A stretch of 64,000 nucleotides of DNA from an uncultured Paracoccaceae bacterium. GTDB taxonomy: Bacteria; Pseudomonadota; Alphaproteobacteria; Rhodobacterales; Rhodobacteraceae. The translations under genes were made by a program, and so were the position numbers. This document shows, piece by piece, positions 35,917-45,798 of this stretch (the first letter of the stretch is position 1; every line of letters begins with the position of its first letter). The stretch covers positions 372,001 to 436,000 of the forward strand of contig CANMFL010000001.1 of the NCBI GenBank assembly GCA_947497185.1. The letters are read 5' to 3'. The notes beneath the pieces were generated by a model, which saw only the letters and a program-made list of their open reading frames with translations, ran no database searches and had not been told where the DNA came from.

Positions 35917-37758
35917 ATGGCCAAAAGTAAAGCAAAACAATCCGCTGCATGGGTCATCGTCGTCCTATTGCTCTTGGGCCTTTTGGGCTTTGGTGCGGGC
36001 GGTCTGTCCGGCACGATCCGCAGCATTGGCACCGTGGGCGATAAAACGATCCCCGTTGTGCAATACCAGCAAGCCGTGAGCGCGCAAATCGCAGCCCTTG
36101 AGGCGCAGGTCGGCTCGCCGATCAGCTTTGTGCAGGCCCAGTCCATTGGCATTGATCAACAAGCCCTGAACGGTGTCATCGCCGAACGCACCCTTGATAA
36201 CGAGGCCACGCGCCTTGGCCTGTCCGTGGGCGATGAACGTGTGCGTGCCCGTGTGCTGCAAGTGCCTAGCTTTCGCGGCCTCGACGGCAGTTTTGACCGC
36301 GATGCTTACCGCCGCGTCCTGCAAAACCAAGGCATGAGCGACACCGAATTCGAAACCAGCATCCGCGAAGAAGAATCCCGTATTTTACTGCAAGGTGCCG
36401 TCGTGGACGGTGTGCGTGCGCCCAGCACCTACGCCGAAACCGTAGCCCGCTACATCGGCGAGCAACGCGCGATCACATGGGCGACGTTAACCGCTGACGA
36501 CCTGACGACACCGGTTCCTGGCCCGACGGAAGCCGACATTCAGACATTTTACGATGAAAACCCTGACATGTTCACCGCGCCCGAGACCCGCAAGATTACC
36601 TACGCATGGTTAACACCTGACATGATCCAAGAGGACGTGACCGTTGATGAAACAGCGATCCGTCAGCTTTACGAAGACCGGATCACCGACTTCGTGCGGC
36701 CAGAGCGCCGCTTGGTGGAACGTTTGGTCTATTTCGATCAGGACGAAGCAGATGCCGCCAAAGCAGCTTTTGACGCCGACGAGACAACATTCGACGCTCT
36801 TGTCGAAGAGCGCGGTTTGTCTCTGACAGACGTGGACATGGGCGACGTGGACCAAGAGGCGCTTGGCGCTGCTGGCGAGGCCGTGTTTGACGCCATGCCC
36901 GGCGATGTCGTTGGCCCGTTCGCCACAGAATTCGGCCCGGCCTTGTTCCGCATGAACGCGATCCTTGCGGCAGACGAGACGCCATTTGAAGACGCCGAAG
37001 CAGAATTGCGCATCGAGCTTGCCGCCGCCCGCGCCCGCCGCGTCATCGAGGATTCACGCGAAGGCATCAACGATCTACTCGCTGGTGGCGCACGTCTCGA
37101 AGATCTGGCGGAACAAACCGATCTGCGTCTTGGCACAATCGAATGGTCCGAAGACGTGCAAGACGACATCGCAGCCTATGATTCGTTCCGCGCCGAAGCC
37201 GCCGTTGTTGAGCAAGGCGCGTTCCCGGACCTGTTCGAACTCGAAGACGGTGGCATTTTCACCCTGCGTTTGGACGACATCGTAGCCCCTGCCCTGCGCC
37301 CGCTGATTGACGTCACTGACGCCGCCGCTGACGCATGGCAAACCGCTCGCACGCAGCAAGCCGTTCTTGAAGAAGCACAGGCTGTTGCCGCTGAATTGTC
37401 CCCGACAACAGGATTTGAAACCGTAGCCCTTATCGCGAGCACCGAAGAAAACCTGACGCGCCGCAGCTTTGTTGACGGCACACCGCCGGGCTTTATCCAA
37501 GAGGTGTTCGCGCTGGAACTGGGCGAAGTCACAACAATCGACGCGGGTGATTTCGTGGCGATTGTGCGCTTGGATCACCAGTCCGTGCCAGCCGTGGGCG
37601 ACGAATCCTTGGACGCGGATATGGAAGTATTCGGCAACAACGCTTCCGTTGGCATCGCGCAGGACATCTTTGAGATCTTTAACGCCGAAATCCAACGCAA
37701 TACCGATGTGAAAATCAATCCAGCCGCTGTCACGGCGGTTCACACCTCTTTCCAATAA
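35917..37758 (+). CDS. Membrane-anchored peptidyl-prolyl isomerase, PpiD/SurA-like
   Basis: A 613-residue periplasmic chaperone anchored by one N-terminal helix (about residues 10-30, VIVVLLLLGLLGFGAGG). The periplasmic part has a SurA_N-type helical region (about 40-190, with YQQAVSAQIAALEAQ and DRDAYRRVLQNQGMSD), a parvulin-like rotamase region (about 245-360) and a long acidic C-terminal part. It would help fold exported proteins leaving SecYEG. It starts after GAGGGACG and is followed by trpE after 38 bases, a neighbourhood I recall from other Rhodobacteraceae although the functions are unrelated. Confidence 0.85.
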   Translation: MAKSKAKQSAAWVIVVLLLLGLLGFGAGGLSGTIRSIGTVGDKTIPVVQYQQAVSAQIAALEAQVGSPISFVQAQSIGIDQQALNGVIAERTLDNEATRLGLSVGDERVRARVLQVPSFRGLDGSFDRDAYRRVLQNQGMSDTEFETSIREEESRILLQGAVVDGVRAPSTYAETVARYIGEQRAITWATLTADDLTTPVPGPTEADIQTFYDENPDMFTAPETRKITYAWLTPDMIQEDVTVDETAIRQLYEDRITDFVRPERRLVERLVYFDQDEADAAKAAFDADETTFDALVEERGLSLTDVDMGDVDQEALGAAGEAVFDAMPGDVVGPFATEFGPALFRMNAILAADETPFEDAEAELRIELAAARARRVIEDSREGINDLLAGGARLEDLAEQTDLRLGTIEWSEDVQDDIAAYDSFRAEAAVVEQGAFPDLFELEDGGIFTLRLDDIVAPALRPLIDVTDAAADAWQTARTQQAVLEEAQAVAAELSPTTGFETVALIASTEENLTRRSFVDGTPPGFIQEVFALELGEVTTIDAGDFVAIVRLDHQSVPAVGDESLDADMEVFGNNASVGIAQDIFEIFNAEIQRNTDVKINPAAVTAVHTSFQ

Positions 37759-37796
37759 GGGCAGCAACGCCCCGCACAAGACGCGATAGGACGACC

Positions 37797-39308
37797 ATGG
37801 CCCTGCACCCCGACTACACCGATTTCGCCGCAGGCTATGACGCGGGCAAGAACCAAGTCGTCTACACGCGCCTTGCAGCCGATCTCGACACGCCCGTCTC
37901 CTTGATGCTGAAATTGAACGGTGCGGGCAAAAACGCCTTCATGCTGGAAAGCGTGACAGGCGGCGAAGTGCGCGGTCGGTATTCAATGATCGGCATGAAC
38001 CCGGACCTGATCTGGGAATGTCGCGGCACAGGCTCGCGGATCAATCGGTCGGCCCGTTTCGACGACGACGCCTTTACGGATTGCGCGGACGATCCCCTGA
38101 CAGCATTGCGCGGCATCATCGCGGAAAGCCGCATTGATTTGCCCACTGATCTGCCCGGTGCGGCGGCTGGCTTGTTCGGCTTCTTGGGCTACGACATGAT
38201 CCGCCTGATCGAGCATTTACCGGATGTGAACCCCGACCCGTTAGGCTTGCCTGATGCGGTGATGATCCGCCCGTCGGTCATGGCCGTTCTGGACGGTGTC
38301 AAAGGCGACGTGATCCTTGTGGCCCCTGCGTGGACCGACAGCGGCTTGTCCGCGAAAGCAGCCTATGCCCAAGCGGCCGAGCGTGTGATGGACGCGACCC
38401 GCGCCTTGGAACGCCCCGTCCCTGCGGAAAGCAGGCAGTTGGCGAACCCTGATCCAATCGCGCCAGAGCAGTCGAATTTCAGCCAAGCTGAATACGAAAA
38501 TGTGGTCGAGAAAGCCAAAGAATACATTCGTGCGGGTGACATTTTCCAAGTCGTCCCATCACAACGCTGGACCCAAGATTTCCGCGAGCCGCCTTTTGCG
38601 CTTTACCGTTCGCTGCGCCGCACAAACCCGTCGCCCTACATGTTCTATTTCAACTTCGGCGGCTATCAGGTGGTTGGGGCATCGCCCGAAATCCTTGTGC
38701 AAGTGCTTGGCAAACAAGTCACAATCCGCCCGATCGCAGGCACACGTCCACGTGGTGCTACTGCAGCCGAAGACAAAGCAAACGAAGCCGATTTGATGGG
38801 CGATCAGAAAGAGCTCGCCGAGCACCTGATGCTGCTTGATCTGGGCCGCAACGACACGGGCAAGGTCTCGAAAATCGGCACCGTGCGTCCCACCGAGCAA
38901 TTCACCGTCGAATATTACAGCCACGTTATGCACATCGTGTCGAACGTTGTGGGCGAATTGGCTGACGATCAAGACGCGTTGTCTGCGTTCTTTGCGGGCA
39001 TGCCAGCGGGTACAGTGTCAGGTGCCCCCAAGGTCCGCGCTATGGAAATCATCGACGAGTTAGAGCCTGAAAAGCGCGGCGTTTACGGCGGTGGCTGCGG
39101 ATATTTCAGTGCAAATGGCGACATGGACATGTGCATCGCTTTGCGCACTGCCGTGGTTCAGGACGAAAAACTGTACATCCAAGCAGGCGGCGGCGTGGTC
39201 TACGACAGCGACCCACACGCGGAATATATGGAAACCGTGCACAAATCCAACGCGATCCGCAAAGCCGCAGCAGACGCAGCCATGTTCAGAGGCGGTAGCA
39301 ACAGCTAG
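37797..39308 (+). CDS. trpE: Anthranilate synthase component I
   Basis: A 503-residue TrpE, the chorismate-binding subunit that makes anthranilate with TrpG. Motifs: the tryptophan-feedback site region FMLESVTGG with RYSMIG, IFQVVPSQRW, SPSPYMFY-like NPSPYMFYFNFGGYQ, IAGTRPRGAT, LGRNDTGKV, PAGTVSGAPKVRAMEIID and QAGGGVVYDSDP. No leader peptide with Trp codons is seen upstream. A convergent deacetylase gene separates it from trpG, so components I and II are on separate transcripts. Confidence 0.96.
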   Translation: MALHPDYTDFAAGYDAGKNQVVYTRLAADLDTPVSLMLKLNGAGKNAFMLESVTGGEVRGRYSMIGMNPDLIWECRGTGSRINRSARFDDDAFTDCADDPLTALRGIIAESRIDLPTDLPGAAAGLFGFLGYDMIRLIEHLPDVNPDPLGLPDAVMIRPSVMAVLDGVKGDVILVAPAWTDSGLSAKAAYAQAAERVMDATRALERPVPAESRQLANPDPIAPEQSNFSQAEYENVVEKAKEYIRAGDIFQVVPSQRWTQDFREPPFALYRSLRRTNPSPYMFYFNFGGYQVVGASPEILVQVLGKQVTIRPIAGTRPRGATAAEDKANEADLMGDQKELAEHLMLLDLGRNDTGKVSKIGTVRPTEQFTVEYYSHVMHIVSNVVGELADDQDALSAFFAGMPAGTVSGAPKVRAMEIIDELEPEKRGVYGGGCGYFSANGDMDMCIALRTAVVQDEKLYIQAGGGVVYDSDPHAEYMETVHKSNAIRKAAADAAMFRGGSNS

Positions 39309-39314
39309 CGCCCC

Positions 39315-39356
39315 CGATTTTTCGCGAAAAATCGTACGAATTTTCCAGAAAATTCG
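39315..39356. repeat. Two AT-rich palindromes between trpE and the deacetylase (repeat copy 2)
   Basis: CGATTTTTCGCGAAAAATCG (39315-39334) is a perfect 20-base palindrome; two bases later CGAATTTTCCAGAAAATTCG (39337-39356) repeats the element found after nrdJ at 26928-26947 with one base changed. They lie between convergent genes and probably end transcripts from both sides. Confidence 0.75.
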
Positions 39357-39372
39357 CGACCGCCGCAGGCCT

Positions 39373-40869
39373 TTAGTCAGCCATAAGAACCGTTGAAATC
39401 GGCACCATTGTCACTTGGCTCGCGCGGTTCGCTGCGCCCCACTGGATCAGCGCGGAAATCGTCTCGCCGCGAATTTGTCCCAGTAGAACGACGCCGCTTT
39501 CTTGACGCGCACGGAATGCCGCTTGATCCATAAAACGTCGGATCACACGTGCATCTTGGTTTTCAGAATCAAGATTGCGGTAGATCAGGCTTGTCGGCAC
39601 ACCCTGTTCATCCGCTACACGCAACGCGGAATTCAACCCGCGCGGCACCGTGACCAGTCCGCGCCCGTCTTCGGACAATGCGGCGATGGTTTGGGAAATA
39701 ACTTCTGGATCAGACTGTAGCCCCGCCTCGCCCGCGTCCAAAACGGCCACGGTTTCTGGCAGCGTATTAAACGCCGCTTCAAAGAAAATCTCGACGTCCG
39801 TGGCGGTCGCAGAGGCAGGTAACGCCGCCAACACGCCCACTTCGATGCCCGCCGCGCGGTAGGCTTTCATCCGTTCCGTAGCGTTCGGCACCGACGGGTT
39901 CAGCATCACTGTGATCGGGAATGCCACGCCCGCAACTGCGGACACGGCCCCGTCAAAGCTGCCATCATCCATCAACACAACTGACACTTCAGGGCGGTTC
40001 TCAGGGTTCGCAGCCTCCGCCGCATAGCGTTCCAGCGCTGACATTCCGTTAGTATCTTCAACGTCATCCTCGACCGCGACTTCAGCCTCGTCCGCTGCAT
40101 TGTCGCCAGCCAAACGGTTCACACGCACAGCACCCGTGCCACCGGGCAAGGCAGACGTCGCAGGATCATCAATAATTGCGACGACAACAGGCTCGTCGGC
40201 GGCGGCCCCATCATCGTCAATAACAATAGCCGCAGGCGCATCCGTGCCCGCGATTTCTGCCGTATCCCCCGCCTCTGGTGCATCCAAAACAACGGGCGAT
40301 GTCGGGGCAGTCGGCAAGGTTTCAGCAACCGTATCCACGTCAGGACTGTCCGCATCTTGCGGGGCCGCATCGGCCACAACAGGCGCATCATCAGCAATTT
40401 CGGGGGCTTCACCCGGCAAAGGCTCAGCCGTCATTGTGTCTACCGCAACGGGCGCTTCGACGTCCGGTGCAATCGGCACAACGGATTGCGGGTTCGGCAG
40501 CACGGGTACTTCGGCGGTGATATCAACACCAGTCAACACACCCTCAGCAGGCACTTCGACTTCGGCTAGAACATCGCTGGTTTCAGGCGGCAAGGCTGGC
40601 GCAGTGTCGACCACAGCAACCTCCGCTGCATCATCCGGCGTCACAGCCAAAGGCGTGTCCGACGGCAAAACCGCGTCCGCGTCTACCTCTGCGCTTTGCG
40701 TCTCGGGACTTTCCGACTGGCTTGTGTCGCTTTGGACATCAGGTGCGGCCACTTGTGGCGCAGCTGGCGGATCGTTCCGCGCGGGTTGTTCACCGACAAG
40801 CGACGCTCCGGCCACGGTCACACCGCCCAAAACCAAGCCCCAAATTCCACCACTTACAAATCCGCGCAC
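39373..40869 (-). CDS. Divergent polysaccharide deacetylase family protein (YibQ-like)
   Basis: A 498-residue protein. An N-terminal membrane anchor (about residues 1-22, GFVSGGIWGLVLGGVTVAG) leads into a long low-complexity A/P/D/E/V-rich region (about 25-250), then the divergent polysaccharide deacetylase domain (about 270-498) with VSVVLMDDGSF, GVAFPITVMLNPS, AGIEVGVLAALP, FFEAAFNTLPETVAVLD and ASQVTMVPISTVL. The domain keeps the NodB-like barrel but lacks the usual metal-binding H-xxx-H, so catalysis is uncertain. The start is taken as GTG 40869, after GGGAG; an in-frame GTG at 40926 would add 19 residues. The acidic linker probably spans the periplasm. Confidence 0.8.
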   Translation of the reverse strand: MRGFVSGGIWGLVLGGVTVAGASLVGEQPARNDPPAAPQVAAPDVQSDTSQSESPETQSAEVDADAVLPSDTPLAVTPDDAAEVAVVDTAPALPPETSDVLAEVEVPAEGVLTGVDITAEVPVLPNPQSVVPIAPDVEAPVAVDTMTAEPLPGEAPEIADDAPVVADAAPQDADSPDVDTVAETLPTAPTSPVVLDAPEAGDTAEIAGTDAPAAIVIDDDGAAADEPVVVAIIDDPATSALPGGTGAVRVNRLAGDNAADEAEVAVEDDVEDTNGMSALERYAAEAANPENRPEVSVVLMDDGSFDGAVSAVAGVAFPITVMLNPSVPNATERMKAYRAAGIEVGVLAALPASATATDVEIFFEAAFNTLPETVAVLDAGEAGLQSDPEVISQTIAALSEDGRGLVTVPRGLNSALRVADEQGVPTSLIYRNLDSENQDARVIRRFMDQAAFRARQESGVVLLGQIRGETISALIQWGAANRASQVTMVPISTVLMAD

Positions 40870-41005
40870 GACGCGTTCTCCCAACTGCTCTAGTCTTCTG
40901 ACACGCTCGCCTTGACGGCACCCCACGTATCAGCCCATTTATACGTGACTATACCGTGACCAAGCCCTTGGGCGGTAGCCCCAAATTCCCGGAAAGCTGC
41001 TTACA

Positions 41006-41587
41006 ATGCTGCTATTGATCGATAATTACGACAGTTTCACCTATAATCTCGTGCATTACCTTGGCGAATTGGGTGCGGATGTTGTGGTCAAACGCAATGA
41101 CGCGCTAGATGTGCAAGCCGCGATGGCCTTGAAACCAGAGGCAATTTTGCTGTCACCCGGCCCTTGCGACCCTGCCCAAGCGGGTATTTGCTTGGCGCTG
41201 ACGGCGGCGGCAGCGGAAACGCGGACCCCGCTTTTAGGTGTGTGTTTGGGGCATCAAACGATCGGCGAGGCCTTCGGCGGCAAAGTCATTCGTTGCGACG
41301 AGATCGTCCACGGTAAAATGGGCACGATGCACCACACCGGCAAAGGTCTGTTTGCGGACCTGCCGACGCCATTCGCGGCGACGCGCTACCATTCGTTAAT
41401 CGTAGAACGTGAAACCCTGCCCGATTGTCTTGAAATCACAGCCGAGCTGGAAAACGGCACCATCATGGGGATGCAGCACAAGGCGCTCCCGATCCATGGC
41501 GTGCAATTCCACCCTGAATCAATAGCCTCCGAGCATGGCCATAAAATGCTCGATAACTTCCTGAAAAATATGAAAGTTCCGGCATGA
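41006..41587 (+). CDS. trpG: Anthranilate synthase component II (glutamine amidotransferase)
   Basis: A 193-residue class I glutamine amidotransferase supplying ammonia to TrpE. Motifs: [32 protein letters not shown], the catalytic cysteine in [15 protein letters not shown], and the His-Glu part [16 protein letters not shown]. Overlaps trpD by four bases (ATGA). The gene starts an overlapping string trpG-trpD-ung-trpC-moaC-moeA. Confidence 0.96.
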   Translation: MLLLIDNYDSFTYNLVHYLGELGADVVVKRNDALDVQAAMALKPEAILLSPGPCDPAQAGICLALTAAAAETRTPLLGVCLGHQTIGEAFGGKVIRCDEIVHGKMGTMHHTGKGLFADLPTPFAATRYHSLIVERETLPDCLEITAELENGTIMGMQHKALPIHGVQFHPESIASEHGHKMLDNFLKNMKVPA

Positions 41588-42603
41588 GCGATCAAATGAA
41601 GCCCCTGATTTTTGCCGCCAGCGAAGGTCCGTTGTCGCGGACCCAAGCCGAAATGGCCTTTGCGCTGTTGTTCGACGGCAAAGCCACACCATCGCAGATC
41701 GGCGGTCTTTTGATGGCGATGCGGGCGCGCGGCGAATCTGTCTCGGAATATGCGGCGGCGGCGGCAGCCATGCGCGAGCGCTGCAATCCAGTTGTGGCCC
41801 CCGCGAATGCCATCGACATCGTCGGCACCGGCGGCGACGGCATGAAAACGCTCAATATTTCCACCGCAACTGCGTTTGTCGTGGCTGGCACTGGCGTACC
41901 TGTCGCGAAACACGGCAACAAAAACCTGTCATCGCTGTCCGGTGCGGGCGATATCCTGACCGAAATGGGTATCAAAATCATGGTCGGCGCAGAGGTCGTT
42001 GAAAAAGCGTTAAAAGAGGCCAACATCGGCTTCATGATGGCCCCGATGCATCACCCTGCCGTCAAACATGTGATGCCAACGCGGCAGGAACTTGGGTGCA
42101 AAACGATCTTTAACATCTTGGGACCATTAACAAATCCGGCTGGCGTGACGCGCCAACTGACTGGTGCCTTCGCCCCCGATCTGATCTTTCCCATGGCCGA
42201 AACCCTGCGTGAACTAGGGTCCGAAGCTGCATGGTTAGTCCACGGGTCCGACGGCACTGACGAGATCACAATCTGCGGAACAACGGCTGTTGCGGTGCTC
42301 GCCACAACGGGAAAAATCACCTCTCTTGAAATTCACCCTGAAGATGCGGGCCTACCTGTTCACCCGTTCAAAGACATTCTTGGCGGCACACCCGCTGACA
42401 ACGCGGATGCATTTCGCGCGCTGCTCGACGGTGCAGAAAGCGCCTACCGTGACGCAGTTTTGCTGAACGCAGCGGCGGCTTGCGTCGTGGCGGAAACGGC
42501 TGTGGATTTGAAGCAAGGCGTTGAAATGGCACGCGAAAGCATCGACAGCGGTAAAGCCAAAGTAGCGGTTGGGACGCTCGCCCGCATCACATCTGCGGCA
42601 TAA
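41584..42603 (+). CDS. trpD: Anthranilate phosphoribosyltransferase
   Basis: A 339-residue TrpD transferring phosphoribosyl from PRPP to anthranilate. Motifs: [20 protein letters not shown] (PRPP site), [11 protein letters not shown] with the conserved [19 protein letters not shown] and [14 protein letters not shown]. The stop TAA shares its last base with the ATG of ung (42603), so translation should be coupled into the DNA repair gene. Confidence 0.96.
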   Translation: MSDQMKPLIFAASEGPLSRTQAEMAFALLFDGKATPSQIGGLLMAMRARGESVSEYAAAAAAMRERCNPVVAPANAIDIVGTGGDGMKTLNISTATAFVVAGTGVPVAKHGNKNLSSLSGAGDILTEMGIKIMVGAEVVEKALKEANIGFMMAPMHHPAVKHVMPTRQELGCKTIFNILGPLTNPAGVTRQLTGAFAPDLIFPMAETLRELGSEAAWLVHGSDGTDEITICGTTAVAVLATTGKITSLEIHPEDAGLPVHPFKDILGGTPADNADAFRALLDGAESAYRDAVLLNAAAACVVAETAVDLKQGVEMARESIDSGKAKVAVGTLARITSAA

Positions 42604-43250
42604 TGTTCGACACGTCCCGTCTTGGCGCATGGGCTGATCTGCCGTTCTTTACGGACGATTTACCCGTCATTGCAGACAAGCTGGACGGAACCGCATTCCT
42701 GCCGCCGACCGCGCTGACGTTCAAAGCATTAGAGCGAACGCAACCCGACGCGGTCAAAGTCGTGATCCTCGGCCAAGACCCATATCACACGGCTGGCAAA
42801 GCCGATGGTTTGGCATTCTCAATTCCCGACAACTTTGGCGGCAGGCTGGACAGCTTAGGCAATATATTCAAAGAGTTGCACAGCGACCTTGACCTAGAAC
42901 GCAGCAAAACTTCACTCGATGATTGGGCCGATCAGGGCGTTTTGCTGTTGAACACAGCCCTTACCGTGCCACCCGGACAAGCCAAAGCACATGCTAAAAT
43001 TGGCTGGTCAAAACTCGTCACTCAGGTCCTGCAGCACCTCAGCACCAAACCGCGCGCATTCATCCTTTGGGGCGGCCCGGCCAAGGCCTACGCGCCCCAA
43101 ATCACAGGGCCACATCTGATCCACACCTCCGCACATCCATCGCCATTATCCTGCCATCGCGGATTTTTCGGCTCGCGGCCATTTTCAACTGTGAACCAGT
43201 GGCTTATTGGTAGTGGCAACACACCGATCAACTGGGCGGACCCGCTATGA
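42603..43250 (+). CDS. ung: Uracil-DNA glycosylase (family 1) inside the trp string
   Basis: A 215-residue uracil-DNA glycosylase that removes uracil from DNA. Family 1 motifs are complete: the catalytic [45 protein letters not shown] and the DNA-inserting [18 protein letters not shown]. The gene overlaps trpD by one base and trpC by four bases, so it is translated as part of the tryptophan/molybdopterin string. The metabolic link is not obvious. One effect would be that repair capacity follows trp transcription unless an internal promoter exists. Confidence 0.93.
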   Translation: MFDTSRLGAWADLPFFTDDLPVIADKLDGTAFLPPTALTFKALERTQPDAVKVVILGQDPYHTAGKADGLAFSIPDNFGGRLDSLGNIFKELHSDLDLERSKTSLDDWADQGVLLLNTALTVPPGQAKAHAKIGWSKLVTQVLQHLSTKPRAFILWGGPAKAYAPQITGPHLIHTSAHPSPLSCHRGFFGSRPFSTVNQWLIGSGNTPINWADPL

Positions 43251-44056
43251 CAGACACGATCCTCGACAAGATCAAGGCCTATAAACTCGACCACGTTGCC
43301 GCCTGTAAAAAAACCGTGCCACTGGCCGACATCGAAGCCCGCGCCCGCGACGCCAGCCCCGTGCGTGGCTTTGCCGACAGCTTGGCGCAAGCAACCCGCG
43401 AAGGGTACGGTTTGATCGCTGAGATCAAAAAAGCCAGCCCGTCCAAAGGGTTGATCAGGGCAAACTTTAACCCATCCGACCTTGCCCGCGCTTACGAAGA
43501 CGGCGGTGCCACCTGTTTATCTGTTTTAACCGATGAACCGTCCTTTCAAGGGGCTGATGATTTTCTCGTCGAAGCGCGCGCTGCAGTAGAGCTACCAGCA
43601 CTTCGTAAAGATTTCATGTACGACACCTATCAAGTCGCCGAAGCCCGCGCCCTGACCGCCGATTGCATCCTGATCATCATGGCAAGCGTCAGCGACACCC
43701 AAGCGCAAGAGCTTGAAGACGCTGCCTTTTCTTGGGGCATGGACGTATTGATTGAAGTCCACGATCAAGCAGAACTCGAACGTGCAACTCTGTTGAAATC
43801 CCCGCTGATGGGCATCAACAACCGCAACCTCAAGACCTTTGAAACAACGCTCGACACCACACGCACGCTGTCAAAGTTGGTTCCTGCAGACCGCCAAATC
43901 GTAGCCGAAAGCGGGCTTTCCGGTCCAGAAGATCTGGCCGACCTCGCCCGCTACGGTGCGCGAACTTTCTTGATCGGCGAAAGCCTGATGCGTCAAGACG
44001 ATGTCGCCACAGCCACCCGCACGTTGCTTGCTAACCCTTTGATGTCAGGTCGTTAA
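43247..44056 (+). CDS. trpC: Indole-3-glycerol phosphate synthase
   Basis: A 269-residue (beta/alpha)8 enzyme that closes the indole ring. Motifs: [16 protein letters not shown] (catalytic Lys), [47 protein letters not shown] and [12 protein letters not shown]. It starts within the ung stop (ATGA) and abuts moaC (TAA|ATG, no gap). Confidence 0.96.
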   Translation: MTDTILDKIKAYKLDHVAACKKTVPLADIEARARDASPVRGFADSLAQATREGYGLIAEIKKASPSKGLIRANFNPSDLARAYEDGGATCLSVLTDEPSFQGADDFLVEARAAVELPALRKDFMYDTYQVAEARALTADCILIIMASVSDTQAQELEDAAFSWGMDVLIEVHDQAELERATLLKSPLMGINNRNLKTFETTLDTTRTLSKLVPADRQIVAESGLSGPEDLADLARYGARTFLIGESLMRQDDVATATRTLLANPLMSGR

Positions 44057-44533
44057 ATGACAAACCTCAGCCACTTTGATGCCGACGGTCAAGCCCATAT
44101 GGTCGACGTGTCCGGCAAAGCCATCACCGACCGAATTGCGACCGCGCAAAGTTGGATTAAGATGACACCGCAAACCCTTGATCTTATTAAACAAGGCACT
44201 GCAAAAAAAGGCGACGTTCTAGGCATTGCACGGCTTGCCGGCATCATGGCCGCCAAAAAAACATCTGACCTGATCCCGCTCTGCCACCCGCTGCCAATCA
44301 CCAAAGTCACCGTCGATTTGACGCCCGACAACGCATTGCCCGGTGTGCAGATCACCGCGACGGTCAAGACATCCGGTCAAACTGGCGTCGAAATGGAAGC
44401 TTTAACAGCTGCGTCTACTGCCGCGCTGACCGTCTATGACATGGTGAAAGCCGTCCAAAAAGACATGGAAATCGGTGGGTTACGCGTCACATTAAAAGAC
44501 GGTGGAAAATCAGGATTGTTTGAAAACCCATGA
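44057..44533 (+). CDS. moaC: Cyclic pyranopterin monophosphate synthase
   Basis: A 158-residue MoaC, the second enzyme of molybdenum cofactor synthesis, acting on the MoaA product to give cyclic pyranopterin monophosphate. Motifs: [31 protein letters not shown], the active-site [12 protein letters not shown] and [14 protein letters not shown]. Overlaps moeA by four bases (ATGA). Confidence 0.96.
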   Translation: MTNLSHFDADGQAHMVDVSGKAITDRIATAQSWIKMTPQTLDLIKQGTAKKGDVLGIARLAGIMAAKKTSDLIPLCHPLPITKVTVDLTPDNALPGVQITATVKTSGQTGVEMEALTAASTAALTVYDMVKAVQKDMEIGGLRVTLKDGGKSGLFENP

Positions 44534-45714
44534 TCACCGTCGATCAGGCTCAATCCCTTTGCCTCGCTGGCCTTGGCATCCTTGAAACCGAGACCGTCCC
44601 AATCACGCAAGCCGCTGGTCGCACGCTGATCACGCCTGCCCACGCGACACGTCCACAACCGCCGTTTGCCGCGTCCAGCATGGACGGATATGCCGTCGCC
44701 AATGACGCCGTTACGCCCGCCGCCTGCTTCAAGGTCGTGGGTGAAGCGGCTGCGGGTCACGCTTGGGATGGTACTGTGCGGACAGGCGAAGCGTTAAGGA
44801 TTTTCACAGGCGCACCAATGCCCCAAGGCACCGACCGCGTTGTGATCCAAGAGGACGTCACCCGCGACGGCGACACCATTACATTGAACACAAACCTCGA
44901 CCAAAGTCGGTATATCCGTCCCATCGGTGCTGACTTTCCTGCAGATTTCACTTTACCAAGCCCGCGTTTGTTAACCCCGTCTGACATCGCCCTCTTGGCC
45001 GCGATGAATACCGCAACCGTTACCGTCTCCCGCAAACCACGTGTCGCGCTGATCGCCACTGGCGACGAATTGGTCATGCCGGGCGGCGATCCGCGACCCG
45101 ATCAGATCATCGCATCCAACATTTTCGGCCTCAAAGCCTTAATCGAAAAACACGGCGGCGACGCCGATATTTTACCAATCACAGCCGACACCAAAGATGC
45201 CCTGCACGCGACATTTACGACCGCAATCAAGGCTGATTTGATCGTAACGATCGGCGGCGCGTCGGTCGGGGATCATGATTTGGTAGGCCAAGTCGCGCAA
45301 GAATTTGGCCTTGATCGTGCCTTCTACAAGATCGCGATGCGCCCTGGTAAGCCATTGATGTCAGGGACGATGCACGGGAAACCGTTCCTTGGACTGCCTG
45401 GTAACCCTGTCTCGGCAATGGTCTGTGGTCATCTGTTTTTGCTCCCTATGCTGCGTAAAATGTCTGGTTTGGCTGAAGTATTACCGACAATCGTTTCAGC
45501 GAAGTTAACGCACGACCTTTCGGCGAATGGCGCGCGCGCTCACTACATTCGCGCGCGGATCACCGAGACGGAAAGCGGACGTGAAATCAAAGCCTTCGAC
45601 CGTCAAGATAGTGCTTTGTTAACCGTCTTATCGGACGCAAATGCACTGATCGTTCGACCGATTGCCGATACCGCGCTGAAAACAGGAACATTAGTGCAAT
45701 CGATACAACTTTAA
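44530..45714 (+). CDS. moeA: Molybdopterin molybdenumtransferase
   Basis: A 394-residue MoeA that inserts molybdate into adenylylated molybdopterin. Motifs: [30 protein letters not shown], the MoCF domain with [24 protein letters not shown] and [21 protein letters not shown]. The C-terminal domain IV is complete. The gene ends the trpG-to-moeA string; lexA begins 84 bases later on its own promoter. Confidence 0.95.
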   Translation: MITVDQAQSLCLAGLGILETETVPITQAAGRTLITPAHATRPQPPFAASSMDGYAVANDAVTPAACFKVVGEAAAGHAWDGTVRTGEALRIFTGAPMPQGTDRVVIQEDVTRDGDTITLNTNLDQSRYIRPIGADFPADFTLPSPRLLTPSDIALLAAMNTATVTVSRKPRVALIATGDELVMPGGDPRPDQIIASNIFGLKALIEKHGGDADILPITADTKDALHATFTTAIKADLIVTIGGASVGDHDLVGQVAQEFGLDRAFYKIAMRPGKPLMSGTMHGKPFLGLPGNPVSAMVCGHLFLLPMLRKMSGLAEVLPTIVSAKLTHDLSANGARAHYIRARITETESGREIKAFDRQDSALLTVLSDANALIVRPIADTALKTGTLVQSIQL

Positions 45715-45723
45715 CGGACTAAC

Positions 45724-45752
45724 TTGACACAAAACAAGAACATCGATAGAAC
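45724..45752 (+). promoter_or_regulatory. lexA promoter with embedded SOS (LexA) box
   Basis: TTGACA at 45724-45729 and TAGAAC at 45747-45752 are spaced 17 bases apart. The direct repeat GAAC-N7-GAAC (45738-45752) overlaps the spacer and the -10. GAACN7GAAC is the LexA box known for alphaproteobacteria including Rhodobacter, so lexA is expected to repress itself by blocking RNA polymerase here. Confidence 0.88.
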
Positions 45753-45798
45753 AATACCCAAACAGGCTGGAAACATGGCTTGAGACACAGGGAAATCG

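Noticed and set aside
37759..37796. Tryptophan attenuator before trpE
   Set aside because: The gap is only 38 bases, with no Trp-codon leader peptide and no terminator hairpin.
40100..40915. 271-codon Ser/Ala/Thr/Gly-rich frame on the plus strand
   Set aside because: It mirrors the low-complexity linker of the deacetylase; the apparent surface-protein composition is a by-product of the repeat-like codons.
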